Source: Bacteroides fragilis NCTC 9343
GTDB taxonomy: Bacteria; Bacteroidota; Bacteroidia; Bacteroidales; Bacteroidaceae
Assembly (NCBI RefSeq): GCF_000025985.1
Contig: NC_003228.3
Coordinates: 3,782,001 to 3,846,000 of the forward strand
Length of the DNA stretch: 64,000 nt
Reading direction: 5' to 3'
Shown piece by piece: positions 1 through 8,585 of the stretch; the stretch's first letter is position 1; each line of letters opens with the position of its first letter. The notes beneath the pieces were generated by a model. That model was given only the letters and a program-made list of their open reading frames with translations, ran no database searches and was not told where the DNA came from. Made by a program: the position numbers and the translations under genes.

Positions 1-2
1 TC

Positions 3-272
3 TGTCTGCCCGACTTTAATCGTCCCCAACTATCATTCGGAGCCCTGAAAGGCGGTTGCTTATTGCTGGGAGTAGGCTTAGGGCTACTAGTCGGATTTAT
101 CTTGAGCTATGTCAGTTTTTCTCCCTACGATCTCGACAGACTCGACAGAGGGTATACCCGCGAGATGGTTGGGGTCATCTACGGTTCGTGTACCCTTCTT
201 TTCGGAGGAGCAGGATTAGTGGCCTCTTTCCTGATAGAACAGAACTTTGCAGCGAAAAAGAAAGAGAAATAA
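3..272 (+). CDS. Small membrane protein, 3' part only
   Basis: The reading frame is open from the window edge, so the true start lies upstream. The visible 89 residues hold two hydrophobic segments: one around GVGLGLLVGFILSYVSF and one around YGSCTLLFGGAGLVASFLI, separated by a polar loop, with a Lys-rich tail (AAKKKEK). This is the shape of the small DUF6249-type inner-membrane proteins often found near sigma factors in Bacteroides, but the family assignment is tentative because the N-terminus is missing. It converges on the small winged-helix gene and is followed at once by a large hairpin. Function unknown. Confidence 0.6.
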   Translation, partial: CLPDFNRPQLSFGALKGGCLLLGVGLGLLVGFILSYVSFSPYDLDRLDRGYTREMVGVIYGSCTLLFGGAGLVASFLIEQNFAAKKKEK

Positions 273-277
273 AAAAT

Positions 278-369
278 AATCCCCGGAATGTAATGCCGGC
301 AATTGATGTGTCCCCCAATATTCGTATCTGACTTTTGGGGTACACTTCAAATGGACTGTTCCGGGGATT
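278..369. terminator. Bidirectional hairpin between convergent genes
   Basis: An 11-bp perfect inverted repeat (AATCCCCGGAA at 278-288, TTCCGGGGATT at 359-369) encloses an inner stem formed by CCCCAA and TTGGGG. It lies between two genes that converge, with A/T-rich flanks on both sides, so it could end transcription from either direction. Confidence 0.55.
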
Positions 370-394
370 TCTTTGTCATAATAAGCAGCATCAT

Positions 395-613
395 CTACCC
401 AATATAAACATTTACACAGAGGTAAACATAGAGTTCTTCCTCTTCCTGTTCAAACTCAATCTTATCTTCTCTGGCCAACCAACCCAGAGCTGCCCCCAAA
501 TCCTTGTCCTTCAGTCCGGATTTCTTTTTCAAGTTACCATAACTCCATTTGTCATTGTTACTCAACAATTGCCAAACTTTTCCGGCATTCAAGCCGATTT
601 CATTTTTATCCAT
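395..613 (-). CDS. Winged helix-turn-helix protein (DUF2582 type)
   Basis: A 72-residue protein starting MDKNEIGLNAGKVWQLL. The pattern of an N-terminal helix, the segment WSYGNLKKKSGLKDKDLGAA and the phrase LGWLAREDKIEF is that of the small DUF2582 winged-helix proteins common in Bacteroidetes. The ATG at 613 is chosen; the frame extends 9 nt to a TTG, which is less likely. The family is assumed to bind nucleic acid, but no target is known. A possible promoter on the same strand lies 60 bp upstream. The gene stands alone, convergent with the membrane protein gene to its left and divergent from poxB. Confidence 0.75.
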   Translation of the reverse strand: MDKNEIGLNAGKVWQLLSNNDKWSYGNLKKKSGLKDKDLGAALGWLAREDKIEFEQEEEELYVYLCVNVYIG

Positions 614-673
614 TTGATACAAAAGTTTAAAGGTTAAAACACATAAAGTTACTATTTACGCGGTGAAAGTTAA

Positions 674-702
674 CAAAATTATGCACGCATTGTTATTACA
701 AA
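674..702 (-). promoter_or_regulatory. Possible promoter of the winged-helix gene
   Basis: Read leftward, a perfect -7 box TAATTTTG lies at 681-674 and a TTTG at 702-699. The spacer is 17 bp, shorter than the usual 19-21 bp, so the -33 assignment is weaker than the -7. Predicted transcription would start about 55 bp before the ATG at 613. Confidence 0.4.
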
Positions 703-853
703 GACACTAAAAACATATCACATACGATATTTTTAACATAAAATTCGTCTTATATACCCATCTATCAAGGATATTAGCATACGTTAAATATACAACTTTT
801 TATCACAACTACCTGTTATTGCAACATCAAATCACCTAAACTTAACGATAAAT

Positions 854-2593
854 ATGGCAAAGAAGGTAGCAGAACAGCTTGTCGATACGCTGATTGAGGC
901 GGGCGTCAGAAGAATTTATGCAGTGACAGGCGACAGCCTGAACGAAGTAAACGAGGCCGTGAGGCAAAATGAGGTAATGAAGTGGATTCATGTCCGCCAC
1001 GAAGAAACCGGTGCGTATGCCGCAGGTGCAGAAGCGCAACTGACCGGACTACCGGGATGTTGTGCGGGTAGCAGTGGTCCGGGGCATGTCCACTTAATTA
1101 ACGGACTTTACGATGCGCATCGCTCGGGAGCACCTGTGATAGCCATCGCTTCCACTATTCCGACAGGAGAGTTCGGAACCGAATATTTCCAGGAAACCAA
1201 TACCGTCAAGCTATTCAACGATTGTAGCTTTTACAATGAAGTGGCTACTACTCCCGAGCAGTTTCCCCGTATGCTGCAATCGGCCCTCCAGACGGCAACC
1301 ACCCGGAAAGGAGTAGCCGTAGTCGGACTTCCCGGCGACCTGGCAAAGAAACCGGCAGTCAAGGTAGAGTCCTCGGAACAGATTTATCCGCTTGCCTCGT
1401 CTGTCTGTCCGGCAGAAGAAGACCTGATACGGCTGGCAGGGATGCTCAATCATTACGAACGTATCACTTTGTTTTGCGGCATAGGCTGCAAAGGGGCACA
1501 TGAAGAAATCATCCGGATGTCTGAAACCTTAAATGCTCCTGTAGCATACACTTTTAAAGGAAAAATGGAAGTACAATATGACAATCCCTATGAAGTAGGG
1601 ATGACCGGCCTGCTGGGCATGCCCTCGGGCTATTATAGCATGCATGAAGCGGAAGTACTTGTCATGTTGGGCACCGATTTCCCTTACTCTGCTTTTCTAC
1701 CCGACGATATCAAAATCGTTCAGGTAGACATTAAGCCCGAAAGACTGGGACGACGCGCCAAAGTGGATCTCGGGCTTTGCGGAGATGTACGTTCTACACT
1801 CCGTGCCCTGCTGCCTATGTTGCAACAAAAGAAGAATGACTCTTTCTTACGGAAACAACTGAAACGTTATGAAGGGGTTAAGAAGGATCTGGCGGCATAT
1901 ACGGAAGACAAAGGCAAAATGGACCAGATCCATCCGGAATATGTAATGTCCGAAATTAATAATATTTCCTCCGACGACGCCATCTATACGGTAGATACGG
2001 GCATGACGTGTGTATGGGGTGCCCGCTATCTGCAGGCAACCGGAAAGCGTCACATGCTGGGATCCTTCAATCATGGTTCTATGGCAAACGCATTGCCACA
2101 GGCCATCGGAGCGGCATTGGCTTGTCCGGACAGGCAAGTGATCGCACTTTGTGGTGACGGAGGACTGTCCATGACATTGGGTGACCTGGAAACAGTAGTG
2201 CAATATAAACTTCCCATAAAAATCATCGTATTCAATAACCGTTCGCTAGGTATGGTAAAACTGGAAATGGAAGTAGACGGATTGCCGGACTGGCAGACCG
2301 ATATGCTAAATCCGAATTTCGCACAAGTAGCCGAAGCAATGGGGATGACAGGGTTCAACGTATCAGATCCGGAAGAAGTATTAAATACATTATGTAACGC
2401 TTTCGAGCTGGAAGGTCCAGTATTAATAAATGTCATGACTGATCCGAATGCTTTGGCTATGCCTCCGAAAATCGAATTGGGGCAGATGGTAGGCTTTGCC
2501 CAGTCTATGTATAAACTGCTGATCAATGGTCGGTCACAAGAAGTTATCGATACGATTAATTCGAATTTCAAACATATCAGAGAGGTATTTTAA
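854..2593 (+). CDS. poxB: Pyruvate oxidase/pyruvate dehydrogenase (quinone), TPP-dependent
   Basis: A 579-residue protein that matches the whole length of the PoxB family. Pyruvate is decarboxylated on thiamine diphosphate and electrons pass through FAD to a membrane quinone, giving acetate and CO2. The N-terminal domain has the cofactor-activating Glu near residue 50 (VRHEETGAYAAGAEAQL). The C-terminal domain has the TPP motif GDGG near residue 434, ending in the paired Asn of IIVFNN. The last 25 residues (LLINGRSQEVIDTI...) resemble the C-terminal amphipathic helix that lets E. coli PoxB bind membranes. Start at the first ATG; no Shine-Dalgarno, as usual here. It appears monocistronic, with no perfect promoter match in the 230 bp upstream. 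A related TPP enzyme such as acetolactate synthase is less likely given the end-to-end likeness to PoxB. Confidence 0.9.
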   Translation: MAKKVAEQLVDTLIEAGVRRIYAVTGDSLNEVNEAVRQNEVMKWIHVRHEETGAYAAGAEAQLTGLPGCCAGSSGPGHVHLINGLYDAHRSGAPVIAIASTIPTGEFGTEYFQETNTVKLFNDCSFYNEVATTPEQFPRMLQSALQTATTRKGVAVVGLPGDLAKKPAVKVESSEQIYPLASSVCPAEEDLIRLAGMLNHYERITLFCGIGCKGAHEEIIRMSETLNAPVAYTFKGKMEVQYDNPYEVGMTGLLGMPSGYYSMHEAEVLVMLGTDFPYSAFLPDDIKIVQVDIKPERLGRRAKVDLGLCGDVRSTLRALLPMLQQKKNDSFLRKQLKRYEGVKKDLAAYTEDKGKMDQIHPEYVMSEINNISSDDAIYTVDTGMTCVWGARYLQATGKRHMLGSFNHGSMANALPQAIGAALACPDRQVIALCGDGGLSMTLGDLETVVQYKLPIKIIVFNNRSLGMVKLEMEVDGLPDWQTDMLNPNFAQVAEAMGMTGFNVSDPEEVLNTLCNAFELEGPVLINVMTDPNALAMPPKIELGQMVGFAQSMYKLLINGRSQEVIDTINSNFKHIREVF

Positions 2594-2682
2594 TGACGGA
2601 CGGATGGATATGTGATTGACAGACATCCACCAACTGCATTTCAAAACTGAGCAGGGAAACGCACCGAAGGAGGTAGGTATAA

Positions 2683-2787
2683 TTCACCACAGATTACACA
2701 GATTACACAGATTATCACAGAGTGAACTTAATCTATTGATAACTAATCATATTCGTCTGTGTAAATCTATGTAATCTGTCGTGAATA
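2683..2787. repeat. Palindromic intergenic repeat, copy 1
   Basis: The ends are near-complementary: TTCACCACAGATTACACAG on the left and, on the right, CTGTGTAAATC followed by ATGTAATCTGTCGTGAA. Between them is a core containing TTAATCTATTGATAACTAAT. The same ends and the same core recur in the same orientation at 16785-16874. The left arm also holds a short run of 9-bp steps (ACAGATTAC). It lies between the 3' ends of poxB and the convergent flavoprotein gene, so it may fold in both read-through transcripts. It contains no gene. Confidence 0.75.
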
Positions 2788-2822
2788 CGAGTTTCGACAC
2801 ATCCTCAAACCTTTCATTCGCG

Positions 2823-3398
2823 TTAATTATGTATCGCCTTCAGAAGCCATGCCAACTGCACTCCCAGGTCTTTCATGTTTCTCAACCCTTCTGCGTCATC
2901 AAAAACCTCTCCCGGCATTTCACCAATACCGAAATTCCAGTAGGTAGATCCGGGAACAATCATTCCGCTTCCGAGCATAAAACGGTTCAGTTCATCATAC
3001 ACCGTTACAGCACCGCCCCTACGGACACTAATTACAGCCGCCCCCACCTTACGTGTCAGTGTACGTCCCTGACCGATCGTGGTCAGTCCCAACCGATCCA
3101 TAAATGCCTTCATTTCAGCACTCACACTGCCGTAATAAGTAGGCGAAGCCAGAATAATACCGTCTGCTTCCTGGGCCTTTTGGATGAACTCATTCATTGG
3201 ATCGGTCTTAATCGCACATTTCCCGTCCTTTGTCTTGAAACAGGTATAACATGAGGCACAACCGCGCAATAGTTTCCCACCCAACTGTACTAATTCGGTC
3301 TCTATACCGGCTTCCTGTATCGGTTTAAAAACTTCTTTAATTAAAAGCTCTGTGTTGCCACCCTTACGAGGGCTTCCATTAAACGCCACAATCTTCAT
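2823..3398 (-). CDS. Iron-sulfur flavoprotein, NADPH-dependent FMN reductase family
   Basis: A 191-residue flavodoxin-fold protein. The N-terminus MKIVAFNGSPRKGGNTELL is the FMN phosphate loop of this family. Cys47, Cys50, Cys53 and Cys61 form the compact CX2CX2CX7C motif that binds a 4Fe-4S cluster in archaeal and clostridial Isf proteins. LASPTYYGSVSAEMKAFMDR is the second flavin-binding loop. Known relatives pass electrons from ferredoxin to O2, peroxide or other acceptors; the substrate here cannot be read. Single gene, convergent with poxB, on the same strand as the next two genes but separated by about 200 bp. Confidence 0.8.
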   Translation of the reverse strand: MKIVAFNGSPRKGGNTELLIKEVFKPIQEAGIETELVQLGGKLLRGCASCYTCFKTKDGKCAIKTDPMNEFIQKAQEADGIILASPTYYGSVSAEMKAFMDRLGLTTIGQGRTLTRKVGAAVISVRRGGAVTVYDELNRFMLGSGMIVPGSTYWNFGIGEMPGEVFDDAEGLRNMKDLGVQLAWLLKAIHN

Positions 3399-3595
3399 TT
3401 TGTCTGTTCTTTTATAGGTTTAAAATACAAATATAATCAGTTAAATATGCGATGGTTAAAGTAATATTGTTTCCGAGCCTTCTATTTTGTTTTATTATTG
3501 ATGCGCACTCTTATTTTAACACTATTTACCGTAATCAATATATTAATAAGAGGGGGAATGAAAAGAAAACAGAGCGGCCCAATATCCTTGACCCG

Positions 3596-4623
3596 TTAAG
3601 GATTAATCTGACTTACGTCAATGGCAATTACATCTCGATGAGGAGCTACATATATCCCTTGACAGTTACACCCACCCACTATGTAAAGCGTATTCCTCCA
3701 GTAGAAAAGTCCTGCATTTTCCACATCCAAAGCAGCCAGTTCGTATATACGCATTGTATCTGTTTCAATATGGTAGACCTGTAAGTTGCGATTCTCAAAA
3801 ATATAAATGTAGCTGCCATCAGAAGCCAGCCCGGGATAGGAAACCCCGTCTTTCAAGTCACACAATCGCCGCCATTCTCCCGTCCGCAAATCGTAGCTCG
3901 CTGCTGTCCACATAGGGGCTGTATGATAACCACCCCAAAAATACACCTTATCTCCCACCAGTATGCCATTCATCCTGCCGCACCGCCCGGCAGGAAGAGT
4001 ACCTTCCAATTCATACCAGACACCTCGTTTTAAATCAAGCGTGTGTATTTTATTAGAATAAGCTTTTTCTCTTATAGCTCCTCCCATCGCATACAAGCAG
4101 TCATCGTAAATGAAAGAAGTGAAGTCGACCGCCTGTGTTTATCAGTAACCATTCGGACCAGTGTTTCGTCACCGGCAACCACATAAATTTTTCCTGCATG
4201 CAGAAATCCTCCGAAAGAGTATAAAGGCTTGGGTAAAGGAGACAGTGAAGTCCATTCCAGGAAGAATGGTGGACGCTCTCTACTAACCACTACCTCATGC
4301 AGCAATTGGGGATGCTCATGTAGAACCACTTTATATCCAAGATGCTGTAATTCGGATAATGTACACTTCAACGGAAAGTAACCGACATGCAAAAAGACAA
4401 TGGTATCACTTATCGTTATCTGATCACGGCTAAACATAAATTCTCCATTTCGGTCTGTCGATCCGATTCCAACGGAATCTTTCTGCAAGTAAATATTCAC
4501 ATCGGATAAAGACCGGCCCTTCACACTATCGACAACGATTCCTTTAGTCTGGGCATCAACAACCGATGTCCCCCAAAGGAGAACACATAGAAATAGAATC
4601 ACGCGCAAGTACTTTGTCAACAT
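3596..4623 (-). pseudogene. Frameshifted CarboxypepD_reg and kelch-propeller protein
   Basis: Two overlapping frames are halves of one gene. Frame 1 starts at 4623 (MLTKYLRVILFLCVLLWGTS, a signal peptide). It continues through a carboxypeptidase-regulatory-like domain (GIVVDSVKGRSLSDVNIYL) into the first kelch blade (SFGGFLHAGKIYVVAG), then runs into noise and stops. Frame 2 resumes in the next blade (QAVDFTSFIYDDCLYAMGG) and continues through further blades (NGILVGDKVYFWGG, GLFYWRNTLYIVGG) to the stop at 3596. The switch point is the AAA run at 4138-4140, just after VRMVTD: one extra A would give VTDKTQAVDF and restore about 340 residues. This is either a true single-base deletion or an assembly error. 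The gene follows the beta-propeller lipoprotein by 25 bp and is probably cotranscribed with it. Confidence 0.8.
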
Positions 4624-4627
4624 ATCG

Positions 4628-4642
4628 CCCCCCCAAAAAAAA
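4628..4642. repeat. Adjacent homopolymer tracts (7 C then 8 A on the + strand)
   Basis: Read in the direction of the kelch gene this is eight T followed by seven G, ending four bases before its ATG. The G run sits where a ribosome-binding site would be. Such double tracts are prone to slippage and could alter translation of the downstream gene. Confidence 0.6.
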
Positions 4643-4648
4643 GATGAA

Positions 4649-5806
4649 CTACAACTCCATCACCATCAATATCGGATTATCATCCTCCCTTATCTTTATC
4701 CCGGGAATTTCACCCATAGCTTCATCCGCAGGAATAAAGAAAGCAATTTTATTTCCACTTATATAATCTGGTAATAATCTGATGACAGTACCCGAAGGAA
4801 AACGAAACCGGATTCCACGGAGCGTTGTAAATTGATTGGGACGGGTCAAGATACTTCTCGATACGATTTGATTCGTTTTCCGACTCCATATTTCACCCAG
4901 GACTTGCTCCTTGTATGTATACTGCAAATAATAATATCCCGGAAAAGTTTTAATAAACAATCCTTTAATGAATGGATCATATTGATTCCATTTCATGAAT
5001 TGCTTTACATCTTCCAAAGACGGCGCATATTTGCCCTTACGCAGAATAAAGTCAAGTTTCAATCCATCAGGAGTCAGGAGAAAAACACTATCGCTATAAA
5101 TGTGATTAAACAAACAAATGTCAGGGGCGCACTCTTCTCCAGTGGTATTCAACATAATGGCTCCCCGTGTAATATAATCGGCCGTCGAATCAAAAGGCAA
5201 AATGGGAAACTTCACCCGCAGCGTCGTATCCGTCACAATAATTTCTGATTTGCCTTTACTGAAACTGCCACGAAAGAAATAAGTGTCGCTCTGCATGTGC
5301 AATAAGTAATTAAACTCGGAATCGGCCAAACTGATCTCTCGGAGAAATTTCCCCTGCTTATTATAAATAATATGCTTATAACTGCCATTATCAAAAATAC
5401 GAATAGTGGAATCTTTTGAATGATATACAACTGAAGATAAATTAACATATTCTCCTGGCCCATTGCCTACATGCCGGAAAGTACTTAAGAAATTACCTTT
5501 ATAATCGACACAATTTATCCATTGGCTTTTCCCTTCCATAATAATGCACATATCATCATCGAGATATTCTATTACAGGATGGCCATCCATCAGATGGGAA
5601 GAGGCCAATGGTATATAGGTAATCTTTCTGGCCACACTATTCCACATAAACGTATCAGGAACTTGTTTATGGATTGCCGAAGCAAAATCCAATACCGGTA
5701 TAGTATCTCCTTCTACTTTGTTCTCACCGGTATTAATCCCCGGCTGAGAAGTACAAGCCATCACCCCAAAAGTGATGAACCATAAGAATATAAGATGTGT
5801 CTTCAT
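4649..5806 (-). CDS. 6-bladed beta-propeller lipoprotein (BF3/DUF5128-like)
   Basis: A 385-residue protein with a lipoprotein signal: MKTHLIFLWFITFGVMAC, lipidated Cys18. After a short linker the body has repeated propeller strands (IEYLDDDMCIIMEGKSQ, IRIFDNGSYKHIIYNKQGK, YFFRGSFSKGKSEI). The motif RHVGNGPGEYVNLS in blade one is typical of these Bacteroides lipoproteins. The frame is open to 5950, but the region upstream of 5806 overlaps the groEL terminator and lacks a signal sequence, so the ATG at 5806 is the start. Function is unknown; related genes often occur next to small secreted peptides. A second member of the family lies at 30686-31816. The downstream kelch gene probably shares its transcript. 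Confidence 0.8.
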   Translation of the reverse strand: MKTHLIFLWFITFGVMACTSQPGINTGENKVEGDTIPVLDFASAIHKQVPDTFMWNSVARKITYIPLASSHLMDGHPVIEYLDDDMCIIMEGKSQWINCVDYKGNFLSTFRHVGNGPGEYVNLSSVVYHSKDSTIRIFDNGSYKHIIYNKQGKFLREISLADSEFNYLLHMQSDTYFFRGSFSKGKSEIIVTDTTLRVKFPILPFDSTADYITRGAIMLNTTGEECAPDICLFNHIYSDSVFLLTPDGLKLDFILRKGKYAPSLEDVKQFMKWNQYDPFIKGLFIKTFPGYYYLQYTYKEQVLGEIWSRKTNQIVSRSILTRPNQFTTLRGIRFRFPSGTVIRLLPDYISGNKIAFFIPADEAMGEIPGIKIREDDNPILMVMEL

Positions 5807-5894
5807 ATATAAGTTTGTTTTGCTTTGGATATACGAATGTACACAATTATATAATCTCGACAAAGCGTTCCACGCAATATCCGCAGTAGCCAAC

Positions 5895-5935
5895 AAAAAG
5901 AAGCTGCTTCCGTTTCCGAAAGCAGCTTCTTTTTT
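5895..5935 (-). terminator. groEL terminator
   Basis: A 10-bp perfect stem (GAAGCTGCTT at 5900-5909, AAGCAGCTTC at 5920-5929) has A runs on one side and T runs on the other. It starts just after the groEL stop, and in the leftward direction it ends in a T tract. It could also work in the opposite direction. Confidence 0.85.
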
Positions 5936-5951
5936 CAATCTTGGGAACAAA

Positions 5952-7607
<1,656 letters not shown>

Positions 7608-7631
7608 TTAATTGATTAGACACTACGTTTA

Positions 7632-7904
7632 TTAACCCAAAACAGCGAGAACATCGCTCTGACGCATAATGAGGTATTTTGTACCTTCTACTTCAAGTTC
7701 CGTTCCAGCATACTTTCCATAAAGAACAGTATCGCCTGCCTTTAATACCATTTCTTCGTCTTTCGTACCGTGACCAACTGCCACAACTTCACCCTTCAAA
7801 GGTTTTTCTTTTGCTGTATCAGGAATAATGATACCACCAATTGTTTTTTCTTCTGCAGGTGCAGGGAGTATCAGCACTCTGTCTGCTAATGGTTTAATGT
7901 TCAT
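7632..7904 (-). CDS. groES: Co-chaperonin GroES (10 kDa)
   Basis: A 90-residue protein of normal GroES length. It caps the GroEL ring as a heptamer. [20 protein letters not shown] and the mobile loop around residues 24-38 ([20 protein letters not shown]) are characteristic, as is the ending [13 protein letters not shown]. First gene of the groESL operon. No CIRCE element was found upstream. Instead there is a sigma-54-like site at 7977-7995, an inverted repeat at 8012-8034 and, farther off, a standard Bacteroides promoter inside the invertible segment that currently points this way. Confidence 0.97.
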   Translation of the reverse strand: MNIKPLADRVLILPAPAEEKTIGGIIIPDTAKEKPLKGEVVAVGHGTKDEEMVLKAGDTVLYGKYAGTELEVEGTKYLIMRQSDVLAVLG

Positions 7905-7976
7905 AGTTACTTTTTATTTTTTATATGTTATACTTATTATAGTAATATTTTGTCCTTTTAGCCGGACGAATAACCT

Positions 7977-7995
7977 ATTGCGAAAAGCGTGCCAA
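7977..7995 (-). promoter_or_regulatory. Sigma-54-like promoter ahead of groES
   Basis: Read leftward the sequence is TTGGCACGCTTTTCGCAAT. It has GG and GC separated by exactly 10 bp and matches the -24/-12 consensus TGGCACG-N4-TTGCW except for one base (TCGC for TTGC). Predicted transcription would start near 7968, about 64 bp before the groES ATG. Whether it is used is inference. Confidence 0.5.
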
Positions 7996-8011
7996 AAAGA
8001 AAGAATGATTG

Positions 8012-8034
8012 TTTGTCAGAGAAGGACTGACAAA
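8012..8034. promoter_or_regulatory. Inverted repeat TTTGTCAG-N7-CTGACAAA upstream of groES
   Basis: Perfect 8-bp arms (8012-8019 and 8027-8034) with a 7-bp spacer, followed by a further partial copy, ATGACTGATGA. It lies about 17 bp upstream of the sigma-54-like site, so it may bind an activator, or fold as RNA if transcription starts farther upstream. Confidence 0.5.
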
Positions 8035-8066
8035 ATGACTGATGACCTTTGGGAAAAAAAGACGCT

Positions 8067-8086
8067 TACTTAATAGGTAAGAGAAT
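8067..8086 (+). repeat. Left inverted repeat of the invertible segment
   Basis: The 20-bp sequence TACTTAATAGGTAAGAGAAT is repeated exactly in inverse orientation at 8346-8365. The reverse strand contains the dyad TTAC-CTATTAA-GTAA (through 8066), a form that resembles the TTAC-N7-GTAA sites used by serine invertases in Bacteroides. Confidence 0.85.
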
Positions 8087-8110
8087 GATAAATCAGTCCT
8101 TTTGTTGCTG

Positions 8111-8142
8111 CAAATGTATGGATTCTTTTTAATGTAACCAAA
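8111..8142 (-). promoter_or_regulatory. Promoter inside the invertible segment
   Basis: A perfect Bacteroides promoter read leftward: -33 TTTG at 8142-8139, a 20-bp spacer and -7 TACATTTG at 8118-8111. Transcription would start near 8104 and run toward groES, giving a leader of about 200 nt. After inversion it would start near 8328, about 260 nt before the fimbrillin gene. Confidence 0.75.
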
Positions 8143-8345
8143 ATATTTCATTTCTTTTTTTATAATGAAACTATTTAATATGCGACTATTATCTCAACTC
8201 TTTTAATTAAATTGTTATCTATGCATATTTTTTAAAGTAAATATAATTCTTTATTATAAAATAATTCATATCTAGATATTCATTCCTAATTAGAGATACG
8301 GTTTCAGGTCAGAATCATTTGCATAGCCATATATTCATTAAAATT

Positions 8346-8365
8346 ATTCTCTTACCTATTAAGTA
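8346..8365 (-). repeat. Right inverted repeat of the invertible segment
   Basis: ATTCTCTTACCTATTAAGTA is the exact reverse complement of 8067-8086. It contains TTAC-N7-GTAT, so the outer half-site differs by one base from the left copy. Confidence 0.85.
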
Positions 8366-8585
8366 TGAGAAAAGTCTTTTTTCCAGTCTTTATATTACAT
8401 TATCTCACATTGCCTCTGTAAGAGGTAAGAGCGTAGCATACCTAATCAACAAATTATTTTCTAATTATTTTCCAGAAGCTCTGCAAGCTCAGCATAGCTA
8501 TTTTAAACTCATACCCACTTCCTCGGAAGAAGGAAATCGCCCACGACCCGATCATTCACTAAAGAAACAACAAATACTTAACATT

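Larger units (their letters stand above)
8067..8365. other. Invertible promoter segment controlling the fimbrial operon
   Basis: Two perfect 20-bp inverted repeats bound 259 bp of AT-rich, non-coding DNA between groES and the fimbrial operon. Exactly one good Bacteroides promoter is present inside, on the minus strand, and no TAnnTTTG match exists on the plus strand between the repeats. Inversion would turn the promoter toward the fimbrial genes. This layout is that of the phase-variable promoters known for Bacteroides capsules and some fimbriae. As assembled the operon would be OFF and the promoter would read into groESL. No invertase gene lies in the window, so a distant one would be needed. 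Inversion itself is inferred, not seen. Confidence 0.75.

Noticed and set aside
2071..2571. 166-codon minus-strand frame inside poxB
   Set aside because: Low-complexity, Ser/Ile-rich translation typical of an antisense frame over a well-conserved gene.
2689..2716. Short tandem run ACAGATTAC, considered as a CRISPR or satellite
   Set aside because: Units are 9 bp without spacers and belong to one arm of the palindromic repeat.
3452..3784. 110-codon plus-strand frame overlapping the kelch gene end
   Set aside because: The opposite strand carries clear kelch repeats, so this frame is a shadow.
5807..5950. N-terminal extension of the beta-propeller lipoprotein
   Set aside because: The extension runs through the groEL terminator and would bury the lipoprotein signal peptide.
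7905..8066. CIRCE/HrcA operator ahead of groES
   Set aside because: No TTAGCACTC-N9-GAGTGCTAA or near match; the dyad present has another sequence.
8319..8585. N-terminal extension of the fimbrillin gene
   Set aside because: It would cross the right inverted repeat and put 89 residues before a clear lipoprotein signal.
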